This document shows, piece after piece, positions 51,531 to 61,368 of a stretch of 64,000 nt of DNA. The DNA comes from Thermoprotei archaeon (GTDB lineage: Archaea > Thermoproteota > Thermoprotei_A > Sulfolobales > Acidilobaceae). A model generated the notes under the pieces. That model saw only the letters and a program-made list of their open reading frames with translations. It did no database searches and had not been told where the DNA came from. How positions within the stretch are numbered: the first letter of the stretch is position 1; the number at the start of each line of letters is the position of its first letter. Position numbers and translations under genes: made by a program. The stretch covers positions 1-64,000 of the forward strand of contig JARJMZ020000035.1 in the NCBI GenBank assembly GCA_029335875.2. Direction: 5' to 3'.

Positions 51531-53366
51531 TTGAGTAGAGGAGTTAGTGGCTTGCTCGCCGCGCTCGTCCTAGGCTTGGTTGTTGTTGGGCTCATGTCCG
51601 CGGCTTTAACAGTTTACCATAAGGTTAACGAGGCCTCCAACTATGCTGTCGAGAGGGCTTCAAGGGTTTTAAGTGAAGCCTCCCAGCCTCCTGTTATGAG
51701 TTTGAGTGTCTCCGGCGGGGCCTTATACTCTGAAGTCTACTCTCCCAGGCCCGTTGAGGTAAGCTCTTTCATAGTAGAGTATGCTAATGGAACCCTTAAG
51801 CTTGCGCCCGGAGGCTTAGCAGGCTCTAACATGACAGTATTCAAGCTTATTGACACGTACTCCTGCGAGCCCGTGAGAGTTTACATGGTGCTTTCGAGCG
51901 GGCTCGTCGTAGCCTATGATCCGAGGGTGGACCCTAAGATAGGCTACACCCCTAAGGGCTGGAGGGGCTACTACACTTGTAACCTAGAGTTAGACCCTGT
52001 AAGCAACCGTCTAGTAGACCCGTCTCTAGGCCTCCCAGTTGTCGTAGTTGCTGGGGGCTCTAACGACACTCTAATACACAGGGTGGGCTCCACTACATAC
52101 ATATCAACGACTATAACCCTAAACAATGAAGGGTACTGTAGCGTTAACTATAAAGGGTCCGAGGCCTCTGTTGGGACTATCTCAACCCCGGCGGGGGCTG
52201 TAAACGTGGTCGTAGGCTGCCTGTCAACGCCCGGTTGGAGCGAGCTTACAATACTTGACCCTCAGAGTGACACCTATATAACCTATAGAGTTTTAAATCT
52301 ACCCCTCACAGTATACTTGATGCTTCAAGGCCCCCCTAACGTGGCCTACTCTGGGAACCTTAGGGTAACAGTTAACACTGTATATAGAACTAGCGATGCT
52401 ATAAGCCCGAGCATCTCGGGGATCATACAGTATATGGGCCTAATTCCTATAACCTACGTGCCTGCAGGAAGCTTCAAGTATATGGTTGAGAGATATCTAG
52501 AGATGATAGAGACCCCGGCAACGTTCAGGCTTAGGTGGACCGGCTGGGGTGAGGCTAACTTCACAGAATCAAGACTAATAGTGCCCCTAGTCTGGACATA
52601 TTTTAGACCCCTAGATGGGGCTAGCATAAGTATCTCGTTCACCCTCAGAATAGACTACGCCATAGAATATACGGGTAAACCCTTAAAGCTATACCTGGGA
52701 CCGGTGGAGTATTTAGAGGGTAGGCTCCTAAAAGGCAACATTACAGGGATAGACTCTTTCAGCGAAGCAATAATAAAAGCTTACAGGCAAAAACTCCCGC
52801 AGACCCCAAGGGCCCACGTTAAAATAGCCGTTGGCGGTAACACATACACTAGAGTCTTAACAGGCGAAAACTGGACCAGAATAGCCTGCCAGAACGCTCA
52901 GATAGCCATAGAATCGTACTCGCCCATAGACCCCCCGCTATTAAACGGTGTACAAGCCTCATATTCAGAGGACCCCAACAACTGGCGTAGAGCAGTTTAC
53001 AGGGGGTCAAGCTTCACAAGCCCAACCTTCAGCCCCTGGAGGGCCCCGGCGTTCGTCGAGGCACGCATAGGAGATCAAAGGATGGTAATAGTGCTAGCGT
53101 GGCCCGGAAAAATGGAGCTCATACAAGCCAACCAAACGTATAGAGGGTACGCTCAAGTTATCCCGGAAGCCCCCCTAGAAGTGAAACCTAAAACCCCCAT
53201 AATAATAATACCGTTAACAATAGAGGGGAACACTATTAAAGCCCCAATCACGCTAATCAAAACCCAAAGCTCCAACATAACATCTCTAAGGCAAACCTAC
53301 ATAGCTATAATAGCCGCTCTAGGCAATCCATCCAGCTCGGAGATCATAATAGCATGGGTTAACTGA
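51531..53366 (+). CDS. Large type IV pilin-like surface protein
   Basis: 611 residues. The N-terminus SRGVSGLLAALVLGLVVVGLMSAALTVYHKV has the charged-then-hydrophobic layout of archaeal type IV pilins (class III signal), with a possible prepilin peptidase site after Gly 4. The rest is beta-rich with several Asn-x-Ser/Thr sites and few cysteines, like a large adhesin or S-layer-associated subunit. No pilus assembly ATPase lies nearby. The start has ATAGTG just upstream with no strong ribosome site. Confidence 0.6.
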   Translation: MSRGVSGLLAALVLGLVVVGLMSAALTVYHKVNEASNYAVERASRVLSEASQPPVMSLSVSGGALYSEVYSPRPVEVSSFIVEYANGTLKLAPGGLAGSNMTVFKLIDTYSCEPVRVYMVLSSGLVVAYDPRVDPKIGYTPKGWRGYYTCNLELDPVSNRLVDPSLGLPVVVVAGGSNDTLIHRVGSTTYISTTITLNNEGYCSVNYKGSEASVGTISTPAGAVNVVVGCLSTPGWSELTILDPQSDTYITYRVLNLPLTVYLMLQGPPNVAYSGNLRVTVNTVYRTSDAISPSISGIIQYMGLIPITYVPAGSFKYMVERYLEMIETPATFRLRWTGWGEANFTESRLIVPLVWTYFRPLDGASISISFTLRIDYAIEYTGKPLKLYLGPVEYLEGRLLKGNITGIDSFSEAIIKAYRQKLPQTPRAHVKIAVGGNTYTRVLTGENWTRIACQNAQIAIESYSPIDPPLLNGVQASYSEDPNNWRRAVYRGSSFTSPTFSPWRAPAFVEARIGDQRMVIVLAWPGKMELIQANQTYRGYAQVIPEAPLEVKPKTPIIIIPLTIEGNTIKAPITLIKTQSSNITSLRQTYIAIIAALGNPSSSEIIIAWVN

Positions 53367-53598
53367 GAAATGCCGAGCTTTTAAATCCTCGCTTTTATCA
53401 AGATAGGTGTTCTCCAGATCTAGCATTCCACGAGCACCTCCAGCTAATAGCTTACGCTAGAGTCAAACCCTAGAATAAGAGGATATTTAGGCTTAACGCC
53501 CTACAGTTATTTAAACATTACACAAGATTTGGTTTTAGCAGCTTCGAGGGGCTGAGGGTTTAAAGCCTCGGAGTCCTCAAAATTGTTGGGGACGCTCT

Positions 53599-54126
53599 TT
53601 GATATTAAGCGATAGAGACATTTTAACTTTAATTAAGGCTGGGGACATTCTAATAGAGCCTTTCGACGTTGAAATAGTGAGGGAGAACGGCCTGGACTTG
53701 AGGCTTGGGAGGGGCTACTGCAGGTTTAAGCCTGTGGATAAAATATTAGACCCTAAGAGCCCCGGGGACCCTCAAGACTTCTACGAGTGCGGGGAGTCTG
53801 AGGAGATAATTGTAAGGCCTAAGGAGCACCTGCTACTCCACACCCTAGAATATGTTAAACTACCAGACTACATAGCGGGCCTTGTTAACCTCAGGAGTAC
53901 GTGGGCTAGAACTGGGATATATGTGCCTTCAACCGCTGTGGACGCCGGCTTCGAAGGCCAGCTGACCATAGAGGTTATAGGTTCAAGCTTCCCAGTTAAG
54001 CTATACTCTGGCGACAGGTTCCTCCACCTGGTCTTAGTGAAGCTCGGAACACCCTCAGCTAAGCCTTACAGGGGGGAGTATCAGGGGCAGAGGGGCGTTA
54101 GGCTTCCCAAGTTCTTCGTGTCGTAA
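53599..54126 (+). CDS. dcd: dCTP deaminase
   Basis: 175 residues. LRSTWARTGIYVPSTAVDAGFEGQLTIE is the family active-site block with the catalytic Glu at its end. Deaminates dCTP to dUTP; some archaeal members also split dUTP, which cannot be told here. TTG start. The 230-bp gap upstream contains only a small hairpin near 53545-53580. Confidence 0.9.
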   Translation: MILSDRDILTLIKAGDILIEPFDVEIVRENGLDLRLGRGYCRFKPVDKILDPKSPGDPQDFYECGESEEIIVRPKEHLLLHTLEYVKLPDYIAGLVNLRSTWARTGIYVPSTAVDAGFEGQLTIEVIGSSFPVKLYSGDRFLHLVLVKLGTPSAKPYRGEYQGQRGVRLPKFFVS

Positions 54127-54180
54127 GCGTTTAACCGTCACGTTCTTTAAAATTTTAAAGTCCTAGCTGGGATAGCTCTC

Positions 54181-55644
54181 GTGGTGTTTAGTGTGGGTAG
54201 TGTCCCCAGGGATAGGTGGCGCGGTGACTTCTCCAGGTGGTTTGACTGGGTGATTGAGGAGGCTGAGGTTTACGATTATGGCAGGTACCCTATTAAGGGT
54301 ATGGGGGTTTGGAGGCCTTATGGTTTCCAGATTAGGAGGAGGGTTTTAGACGTTGTTAGGGAGCTTCACGATTCTAGGGGTCATGAGGAGGTCCTGTTCC
54401 CCCTGTTGATACCTGAGGATCTACTTAGGAGGGAGGCTGAGCATATTAAGGGGTTTGAGGGTGAAGTATACTGGGTTACTCATGGGGGCTTAGAGCCTTT
54501 GGACGTTAAGCTTGCTTTGAGGCCCACTAGCGAGACTAACATAACGTACTATGAGAGCCTCTGGATTAAAAGTTACAAGCAGCTTCCCAAAAAGTATTAC
54601 CAGATAGTCAGCGTCTTCAGGTATGAGACTAAGGCCACAAGGCCCATGATAAGGCTTAGGGAAGTTACAACCTTCAAGGAAGCTCACACTGTTCACGATA
54701 GTTTCGAGGATAGCGAGAGGCAGGTTCTAGAGGCTATAGAAATATACAGGGAGCTCTTTGAAAGGCTGGGCATACCCTACATAATATCTAGGAGGCCCGA
54801 GTGGGACAAGTTTGCCGGAGCCCTCTACACTATAGCCTTCGACACCATTATGCCCGACGGGAGACTACTACAAATAGGGACAGCCCACAATCTAGGCCAG
54901 AATTTCACTAAAGCCTTAGACTTCAAGATACAGTTGGCTGATGGAACCCTAGAATATCCATGGCAGACTAGCTACGGCGTTAGCGATAGGGTCGTAGCAG
55001 CTTTAATAGCAATACACGGGGACGATAGGGGGCTCGCGCTCCCGCCCAGCATAGCTCCCATACAGGTTGTAATAATACCGATACCCGGGGGGAGCGAAGA
55101 GGATAAAGCTAGGGTTTTAGCGGAGTCGAGGAGCGTGGCGGACACGCTGAGATCGTCTGGGATAAGGGTTGTGGTCGACGAGAGGGAGGACGTTAGGCCC
55201 GGGGCTAAATACTACCATTGGGAGGCTAGGGGGGTACCTGTTAGGATCGATGTGGGGCTAGAGGAGGTGGGGGCTGGAACGCTAACAATAGCTAGGAGAG
55301 ACACTCTAGAGAAACTTAAGATTCCGAGAGAGAGGCTTTTAGAAGAGTTGAGAACCATGTTCAAGGACATAGAGGAGAACCTGAAAGAGAGAGCCTTGAA
55401 CTTCATGAGGTCAATGATAACAAGGGCGGACACCATGGATGAGGCTGAAAAATGGGCTTCAGAGAAGAGGGGGCTCCTAGAAATGCCGTGGTGTGGGAGG
55501 GAAGAGTGTGCTAGAACTGTTGAGGAGAGGCTGGAAGTTAAAACAATAGGGACCCCCTGGCCCCCAGAAGACGCTCCCGGAAGGAGGTGCCCCTTATGCG
55601 GGGCCCCCGCGATAACAATAGTGAGATACGCCAAAACATATTAA
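54181..55644 (+). CDS. proS: Prolyl-tRNA synthetase, archaeal/eukaryotic type
   Basis: 487 residues, class [31 protein letters not shown] with FKEAHT, and the zinc-binding C-terminal domain (CGREECA ... CPLCGAPA) mark the archaeal-type ProRS without the bacterial editing insert. GTG start after ATTTTAAAGTCC. Followed 38 bp later by the eS26 gene, same strand. Confidence 0.95.
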   Translation: MVFSVGSVPRDRWRGDFSRWFDWVIEEAEVYDYGRYPIKGMGVWRPYGFQIRRRVLDVVRELHDSRGHEEVLFPLLIPEDLLRREAEHIKGFEGEVYWVTHGGLEPLDVKLALRPTSETNITYYESLWIKSYKQLPKKYYQIVSVFRYETKATRPMIRLREVTTFKEAHTVHDSFEDSERQVLEAIEIYRELFERLGIPYIISRRPEWDKFAGALYTIAFDTIMPDGRLLQIGTAHNLGQNFTKALDFKIQLADGTLEYPWQTSYGVSDRVVAALIAIHGDDRGLALPPSIAPIQVVIIPIPGGSEEDKARVLAESRSVADTLRSSGIRVVVDEREDVRPGAKYYHWEARGVPVRIDVGLEEVGAGTLTIARRDTLEKLKIPRERLLEELRTMFKDIEENLKERALNFMRSMITRADTMDEAEKWASEKRGLLEMPWCGREECARTVEERLEVKTIGTPWPPEDAPGRRCPLCGAPAITIVRYAKTY

Positions 55645-55682
55645 CCCTAAACAATATAAAGCCTAGAGGGAGCTGATCCTTA

Positions 55683-55970
55683 ATGCCTAAGAAGAGGGAG
55701 AGTAGAGGCAGAAGGAAAGGAGATAAAGGCAAAAGCGGGGCGGTGCCATGCGATAACTGTGGCAGGCTAACGCCAGCAGACAAGATAATATGTGTAACAA
55801 GGACATACAGCCCTGTAGACCCGGCCCTAGCAGAGGAGCTGGAAAAGAAAGGCGCTATAATAATGAGGTATCCCATGAGGAAATGCTACTGCATAAGCTG
55901 CGCAGTCTTCTACGGGATCGTTAAAGTGAGGGCGGAAGAGCAGAGGAAGCCTAAAGGACTAGAAATATAA
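55683..55970 (+). CDS. rps26e: Ribosomal protein eS26
   Basis: 95 residues: a basic N-terminus (KKRESRGRRKGDKGKSG), the zinc ribbon CDNCG ... CYCISC, and YCISCAVFYGIVKVRAE. eS26 occurs in Thermoproteota and eukaryotes, which supports the crenarchaeal assignment. The 30S subunit uses it at the mRNA exit site. Probably co-transcribed with proS. Confidence 0.95.
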   Translation: MPKKRESRGRRKGDKGKSGAVPCDNCGRLTPADKIICVTRTYSPVDPALAEELEKKGAIIMRYPMRKCYCISCAVFYGIVKVRAEEQRKPKGLEI

Positions 55971-56102
55971 ATGTACCCCGCCCCTGACACCCGCCCACAT
56001 AAGATCCGAAGGCTCCCCGGACTCTTTAAGGCGGGCTCTCAAAGCGGGGCCAATTTGATAAGAGAAAGGTTTACGTTTAAAAATTTTAAGCTACCTATAG
56101 TG

Positions 56103-56444
56103 TTAGAGTATTAGAATGATGAGGAGGGCTATGAGCAGCCCATATATAGCTATTCCTTCCCCGAGAACAACTATTAGCAAGAATAATCCCGCGGCCTCCC
56201 TCCTCTCCACAATACCGCTCGCAGCTGCAGATCCCGCCATGCCCACCGCGAAGCCCGCTCCTAGACCTGCAAAGCCTACAGCTAACGCTGCCCCTACAGC
56301 TTTGGCTAGAGTCCCGGTAGTTTCTTGCTCGGCTAGAGCTGTTAGAGTCGTGGACCCAAGTATGGCTATGAGTACTATTAACGGTATGATCTGAGTATTA
56401 ATGTTCAGGCTGGCATTCCCGAGTTTCAATCCTTTCACCTTCAA
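56103..56444 (-). CDS. atpK: A-type ATP synthase subunit K (proteolipid c)
   Basis: 113 residues: a leader ending in a first hydrophobic stretch, then two membrane helices with AVGFAGLGAGFAVGMAG and LFLLIVVLGEGIAIYGLL; the ion-carrying Glu is in LGEGIAIYG. Single-hairpin c subunit, H+ or Na+ type not decided. The other ATP synthase subunits are not in the window. TTG start (or GTG six bases on), promoter shared with the divergent eL44 gene across about 125 bp. Confidence 0.92.
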   Translation of the reverse strand: MKVKGLKLGNASLNINTQIIPLIVLIAILGSTTLTALAEQETTGTLAKAVGAALAVGFAGLGAGFAVGMAGSAAASGIVERREAAGLFLLIVVLGEGIAIYGLLIALLIILIL

Positions 56445-56571
56445 ACGTATGCTTGAAACAGCTCTTTTAAACTTTTAAGAAAACAGCTACACAGGTATTT
56501 AGGGTGGAGGCTTTAGAAGGCCTTTAAAAATTTAAGGGCCAATTTAGGGTTAAGCACTGTGGGGGTTGCTA

Positions 56572-56859
56572 GTGAAATTCCCTAAGAAGATTAGAACATA
56601 CTGCCCGAGGTGTGATACGCACACGGAGCACTCGGTTTCAATATACAAGGCGGGCCAGAGGAGGACTATGGCTGAGGGTCAGAGGAGGTATTTGAGGAAG
56701 CAGGAGGGTTATGGTAGTAAGAGGAAGCCTGAGCAGAAGAGGCTCGCTAAGGTTAACAAGAAGATCACCCTTAGAATAACCTGCAGCCAGTGCGGCTATA
56801 AGAGGCACATGTTGAACGTGAGGCTTAAGAAAGTCGAGCTAGTGGAGGCGGCAAGGTGA
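56572..56859 (+). CDS. rpl44e: Ribosomal protein eL44
   Basis: About 95 residues from GTG 56572 ([14 protein letters not shown]). Two zinc-ligand pairs, CPRC and CSQCGY, and [11 protein letters not shown] are diagnostic. TATA-like TTTAAAAATTTAAGG lies 30-50 nt upstream. A TTG six bases earlier is in frame but less like the family start. Seven bases separate it from eS27. Confidence 0.95.
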   Translation: MKFPKKIRTYCPRCDTHTEHSVSIYKAGQRRTMAEGQRRYLRKQEGYGSKRKPEQKRLAKVNKKITLRITCSQCGYKRHMLNVRLKKVELVEAAR

Positions 56860-56865
56860 AGTGGT

Positions 56866-57084
56866 TTGAGCGTCCCCGCATTCGAGTATAGGAGGAGGAA
56901 GATATTAATACCGCAGCCTAGGAGCAGGTTCCTCCTAGTTATATGCTCAAACTGCGGCAACACCCAGGTAGTTTTCAGCCACGCCACTTTCCCCGTCAGA
57001 TGCCAGTCTTGCGGCTACCAGCTTGTCAGGCCAACGGGGGGGAAGGCTGAGATTTTGGGGAAAGTAGAGAGGGTCATGGCCTGA
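56866..57084 (+). CDS. rps27e: Ribosomal protein eS27
   Basis: 72 residues with a C-x2-C ... C-x2-C zinc ribbon ([17 protein letters not shown]) and the C-terminal [13 protein letters not shown]. Pairs with eL44 in nearly all archaea, usually followed by aIF2-alpha; here aIF2-alpha is absent and the next gene is convergent GINS15, overlapping by 11 bp. TTG start. Confidence 0.95.
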   Translation: MSVPAFEYRRRKILIPQPRSRFLLVICSNCGNTQVVFSHATFPVRCQSCGYQLVRPTGGKAEILGKVERVMA

Positions 57085-57583
57085 CTGTGGGGGCCTCTTT
57101 TCTTAGAGCTATACTTTCTATGGGCTTGGCGAGCCCCGACAATATAAGTCCTAGGGCTTCCTCAAGGCTCAAGTTTACTAGGTCTCCCTTGTTCAGCATT
57201 TTACCTTTAACCTCAACGCTCCCAGAGAGCTCTACCAGGAGCTGGTCCCCCCAAACTATGAATAGCCCCGCCAGGTACTTGGAGTATATTTCGAGGAGCT
57301 TCTTGTAGGCAACTATTACAGGCTTATCTATACCCTCATAGGCCCCCCTAGCAGCTATATCCTCCAACCTGACAGCGGCCATCCTCGATGAAACCTCCAC
57401 TATTACTTCAAGGTATTTACCGCACACCTCGCTCGGGCTAGCACAGTATGTTGACAGCTGCCTGCGAGCCTCCCTTAGAGGCTCGAGCGTCTGAGGCTCG
57501 TGCATCCCCATGGCAGCCTTAAACGGCCCCCCTAGAGGCACCCTCTCAGACAACCTTAACTTCACCCGAGACAGGCTCAACAA
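57074..57583 (-). CDS. gins15: GINS complex subunit Gins15
   Basis: About 160 residues: a helical A domain and a small C-terminal B domain ([34 protein letters not shown]) of the GINS fold. It joins MCM and the Cdc45-like RecJ in the replicative helicase. The gene order PCNA - priS - gins15 is that seen in Sulfolobus, which supports the name. Start lies within the end of priS; GTG or TTG codons at residues 7, 11 or 15 are alternatives. Confidence 0.8.
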   Translation of the reverse strand: MLSLSRVKLRLSERVPLGGPFKAAMGMHEPQTLEPLREARRQLSTYCASPSEVCGKYLEVIVEVSSRMAAVRLEDIAARGAYEGIDKPVIVAYKKLLEIYSKYLAGLFIVWGDQLLVELSGSVEVKGKMLNKGDLVNLSLEEALGLILSGLAKPIESIALRKEAPTVRP

Positions 57584-58619
57584 TATTCTTAGTAGCGAGG
57601 AGCAACGCTACTGGAGCCTCAAGAGTTAACGTCTCCCCAGGTTTAAAAGATAAACCATAGCCGAGTATTCTAGCCTCGAGGCCCGCCAGAGCTTTAACTT
57701 CAAGATACCCTGAGAAGGGTGAAAGGCTCGGGCCGGGCCTAAACTCCCCGCCACTAACGTCTACAACGAGGAGGGAAGCTTTCCCATTAATGCTCCCAAC
57801 GATCCTAGCCAGCCTTGAAGGGTCCCGCGTCACCTGAACATCTATAGGCACCTGAACCTCCTCAACGAGAGAATTCAAGAGTTCAAAGTCTAGAGGACCC
57901 CCCGGCGCGACCCCCCTGCCCTCAAGCTCAGCCCCCAGCCAGCCCCTCCACCCCGGGTCATCCCTTGAAGGGGCAGCAGCCTTGAAAGCCTTGGACCTTC
58001 TTTTACCCGCCTCTAGTAGGGGCATTATGTAGCCTACGTCCAGCCCTAACCCTGATATGTAGGAGGCGACCTCCCCCCTCTCATCCCTCCCTAGTTTAAG
58101 GCAGTAGTCGCAGGAGCCTATAACGTGGAACCCCCTGTTGCCGCTGAAGTAGATCGTGGATGAGGAGTCCAAGTCCCTCTCCAGCATCTTTTTAACTCTT
58201 AGAGCAGCCTTATAGCCTTCTAGGAGGCAGTCGTCATCAACTATGTCCTCGTCCCCTATCTTAAGCGGGCTACAGCCTTTGAGGCGGTCTACATCTATGT
58301 CTATGAGGAGCTCGGATCCGAGCCACACTTTCTCCTCCATGGACTTAGCTTCCGGGATCTCGTAGAGAGCTACAGAGTAGTATGCGTGCCTGGGAGCGTT
58401 AGAGGCTAAATAATCTTTAAGCTCCTGGAACCCCCTGAAAGCTATGTGCCTCACATAACTCTCAAACTCGAAAGGTTGGAAGGCGAACTCCCTCCTATCA
58501 ATCATTGTTGGAGGCTTGATCCGAGGCTTCTGAGAGTAATATGTTTGGTAGAGCCTCTTAAGGCTCTTCCGCCCCTCCCACCTCACGATCTTCAAAACTT
58601 TCACGTCAACTCCTACCAT
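57546..58619 (-). CDS. priS: DNA primase catalytic subunit PriS
   Basis: 357 residues of archaeal/eukaryotic primase. The acidic catalytic motif is in LLIDIDVD (about residues 106-113), the nucleotide-binding loop SGNRGFHV follows, and a zinc-knuckle region with Cys at CDYCL. N-terminal REFAFQPFEFESYVRHIAF is typical. Synthesises RNA or DNA primers with PriL, which is not here. ATG start, 26 bp after PCNA. Confidence 0.93.
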   Translation of the reverse strand: MVGVDVKVLKIVRWEGRKSLKRLYQTYYSQKPRIKPPTMIDRREFAFQPFEFESYVRHIAFRGFQELKDYLASNAPRHAYYSVALYEIPEAKSMEEKVWLGSELLIDIDVDRLKGCSPLKIGDEDIVDDDCLLEGYKAALRVKKMLERDLDSSSTIYFSGNRGFHVIGSCDYCLKLGRDERGEVASYISGLGLDVGYIMPLLEAGKRRSKAFKAAAPSRDDPGWRGWLGAELEGRGVAPGGPLDFELLNSLVEEVQVPIDVQVTRDPSRLARIVGSINGKASLLVVDVSGGEFRPGPSLSPFSGYLEVKALAGLEARILGYGLSFKPGETLTLEAPVALLLATKNIVEPVSGEVKVV

Positions 58620-58645
58620 TTAATTCTCAACCTTAAAGCCGCCCT

Positions 58646-59392
58646 CTACTCTATCCTCGGCGACACGTAGAAGGTCAGCCTCCCACCTCCAGGATACTCC
58701 ATGTCCACCCTTACAGGCGCGTCTTGAGAATACTGGATAGCCACCACATCAGCTGCCCCGGCGGCGCTCACCATGTCAGCCAGGTACTCTAGGGAGCACG
58801 TGGACTCGTCGGGGCTCTCAACATCCATTTCCAGCAGCGTCTGCTTCTCTAGTGAAAGCTCAACCTCAGCGCTAGCCACGTCACCCCTCCCTAGCAGTAG
58901 TAGCCTCTTATCCTCCAAAGCCTTGAAGGTTACACTGTCAGCTATGGGTTTAAGGGTGTTAATAGAATCTTTAAACGTGCTTGCCAGCATTTTAGCTTTA
59001 ACGGTAAACGATATCCTAGGCTCTGGAAGCTTCTCGTAGACAAGGCTTATATGGGGGATCTCAAACCTCCTAACCCCCCTCCCATGATACTCAACCACTA
59101 TATTGCCACCCTCCAAGCTCAGGGAAAGCTCGTCCTCCTTCCTAGCCCTCCTGAGGATCTTAGCTAGAGCCCCCATGGAAACCCCTATCTCAACCCCCCC
59201 AGGCTTTACAGAGTATTCCGTGAAAGCCTCAGCGGGATAATAGAGGTCGACCATCACGACATGGCTAGTATCTAGGGCTCTCAAACTCAAGCCCTCATCA
59301 GTAGCGACGAACACGCCCTCATCAATAATCTTCTCCACACTCGCTATCATATTACGCCATATTGAAGCGTCCTTAAACCGAAAAGTAAACAT
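58646..59392 (-). CDS. pcn: DNA sliding clamp PCNA
   Basis: 248 residues, two-domain clamp monomer: KDASIWRNMIASVEKI, LRALDTSHVVMVDLYY, the interdomain linker region and the C-terminal GGGRLTFYVSPRIE. Crenarchaea often carry two or three PCNAs; this is the copy adjacent to primase. First gene of the PCNA-priS-gins15 operon. The 297-bp gap upstream (59393-59689) has no gene I can support. Confidence 0.94.
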   Translation of the reverse strand: MFTFRFKDASIWRNMIASVEKIIDEGVFVATDEGLSLRALDTSHVVMVDLYYPAEAFTEYSVKPGGVEIGVSMGALAKILRRARKEDELSLSLEGGNIVVEYHGRGVRRFEIPHISLVYEKLPEPRISFTVKAKMLASTFKDSINTLKPIADSVTFKALEDKRLLLLGRGDVASAEVELSLEKQTLLEMDVESPDESTCSLEYLADMVSAAGAADVVAIQYSQDAPVRVDMEYPGGGRLTFYVSPRIE

Positions 59393-59689
59393 TAAACCTC
59401 CACCAGTATACCGTTAACGCTCTAACCTTATAATAGTTGAAGCCCGATAGAAAATTCCTCTGTAAGAGGCTTCCCCGCCACGTGAACCCCCTAAGCCCGA
59501 AACCCTGAACATTGCCTTTAAGGGTTTAAGTCAAACCTTACATTAGAGTTCACACTCGTAGAGAGTCGTGGTGTTAGTTAGATGATAGCGTTCGGGTAAA
59601 GTGGAGGCCGTAGATGCTGTGGTGTTCGAGCGCCGTAAACAGTTTCATTAGGCTTAGACATCTCAAAGTTTAAGGTGGGGTAGGATATA

Positions 59690-60733
59690 GTGTCGTGTAG
59701 TGATATTCCCTATGAGATTGACCTGGAGGCTGTGAGGGAGGCCATAGTTAAGTCTGGAGCTGCGAGGGTAGTGGTTCAACTGCCTGACGGCCTTAAAAAG
59801 TATGGTGTTGACATAGTTAATTGTCTTAGGCGCGTGACCCCTAGATCCGTTGAGGTATACTTGCATGCCGACCCTGTTTACGGGGCGTGCGATATACAGT
59901 ATGGGCAGCTGGCTTTTAGCGTAAAACCCCAGCTAATAATACATGTGGGGCATAGCCCCTACCCTGTGGAGCTCGCCGACCCCGGCTTGGAGGCTCCCGT
60001 TAACATTGTCTATGTCCCGGCTTTAAGCAAGCTCGATATACCTGAAGGTAGCGTTCAAAGTTCTATTGAAGTTTTGAAGGGCTATGGGGCTCGGAGGGTT
60101 GGGGTTGTTACGACAGCCCAGCATACTCATAGAGTTAAGGCCCTCGTGGAAGCCCTTAGAGAGGAGGGCTTGGAGCCTGTGATCCCCAAAGGCCTCCCCC
60201 CCTACTTTCTAGATGGTCAAGTTTTAGGCTGCGACTATAGGGTGGCTAGGCGTGTTAATGTTGAGGGCTTCATATATTTTGGAGGGGGGGTCTTCCACCC
60301 CCTAGGTCTCTACCTATCCACTTTCAAGCCTGTAGTTAAAATAGACCCATATGAGGGTAGAGTAGTGGACGTGACGGGGCTGGGGGAGAGAGTGTATAGG
60401 GTTAGGCTATTCAAAATCAGCGAAGCTATGAACGCCGACAAGTGGGCTATAATAGTTGGGGTTAAAACAGGACAGTACAGGCCTTGGCTAGTGGAAAAAC
60501 TTAGGAGGGAGATGGAGGCTGGAGGGAAAAACTACGTGTTAATAGCCTCGGAGAACCTAACACTCCAAAACCTTATAGCGGTGGATAACGAGTGGATCCA
60601 AGCCTTCACAGTAACCAACTGCCCCAGGATACCCACAGACGACTTCTGGGAATACCATAAACCTGTTCTGACGCCCGGTGAGACCATAATGGCTTTGAGG
60701 CGGGAGTTAGAGCCCTACAGGTTTCCATGGTAG
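59690..60733 (+). CDS. dph2: Diphthamide biosynthesis enzyme Dph2
   Basis: 347 residues, the archaeal radical-SAM-like enzyme that transfers aminocarboxypropyl to EF2 histidine. Three cysteines for the 4Fe-4S cluster are seen in YGACDI, VLGCDYR and TNCPRI. VVQLPDGLKKYG and HVGHSPYPV are family patterns. GTG start. The last bases overlap the methyltransferase start (ATGG/TAG), so translationally coupled. Confidence 0.93.
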   Translation: MSCSDIPYEIDLEAVREAIVKSGAARVVVQLPDGLKKYGVDIVNCLRRVTPRSVEVYLHADPVYGACDIQYGQLAFSVKPQLIIHVGHSPYPVELADPGLEAPVNIVYVPALSKLDIPEGSVQSSIEVLKGYGARRVGVVTTAQHTHRVKALVEALREEGLEPVIPKGLPPYFLDGQVLGCDYRVARRVNVEGFIYFGGGVFHPLGLYLSTFKPVVKIDPYEGRVVDVTGLGERVYRVRLFKISEAMNADKWAIIVGVKTGQYRPWLVEKLRREMEAGGKNYVLIASENLTLQNLIAVDNEWIQAFTVTNCPRIPTDDFWEYHKPVLTPGETIMALRRELEPYRFPW

Positions 60734-61368
60734 TTGTTACAATGAAGATCCAGAGTCTAGCATCAATCCTGGAAAAGGCTGCCCCCCCGATACCTGAGCC
60801 CCTCAAAGAACTCGAACAATACACTACCCCCTCGGAGCTCGCCCTGAGCATAGCCCAGCACGCTAAACTCTCGGGGCTTCTAGATGATGCTATAGTGGTG
60901 GATCTAGGGGCGGGAACCTGTAGGCTGGCCCTTGCAGCCCTCATGCTGGGGGCTCCTAAAGCGGTGGCTGTGGAGGCTGACCATAGGCTGGCCAGGTTTT
61001 GTGCGGGGGCGGCGGAGACTCTAGGCTTGATGGGGAGGCTTCAGTTCGTCACATCCATAGTGTTGCGGGACGAGGGCCCCCTAGCCCCCGGCTATGACTA
61101 TCTAGTTTTATCTAACCCGCCTTTTGGGGTGTGGAGGAGGGGGGCTGATACTGAAGTCATACTCTATGGTTTAAAGCTTAAACCCTTAAGGATGTACGCT
61201 ATTTTAAAGGCTAGCAGCCTCGACCACCATAGGGGGCTTGCTTTGAAAGAGGGGTATAGGGTGGAGGTTTTGTGGAGACGTTTATTCCCAATACCGGCGT
61301 CCATGGAGCACCACGAGAGTAGGATTAGGAGGGTTGAGGTTAACATTGTCTGCTTCCGGAAAGCTTGA
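60727..61368 (+). CDS. METTL5-like RNA N6-adenine methyltransferase
   Basis: 213 residues (or from ATG 60742). SAM-binding VVDLGAGTCRLALAAL, the acidic VAVEADHRL, and catalytic NPPFGVWRRGAD. This is the METTL5/PrmA-like family; eukaryotic METTL5 methylates 18S rRNA. A second histidine-rich patch DHHRG...MEHHES may be structural. Overlaps dph2 and the Csl4 gene on either side, suggesting one translation-related operon. Confidence 0.85.
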   Translation: MVVVTMKIQSLASILEKAAPPIPEPLKELEQYTTPSELALSIAQHAKLSGLLDDAIVVDLGAGTCRLALAALMLGAPKAVAVEADHRLARFCAGAAETLGLMGRLQFVTSIVLRDEGPLAPGYDYLVLSNPPFGVWRRGADTEVILYGLKLKPLRMYAILKASSLDHHRGLALKEGYRVEVLWRRLFPIPASMEHHESRIRRVEVNIVCFRKA

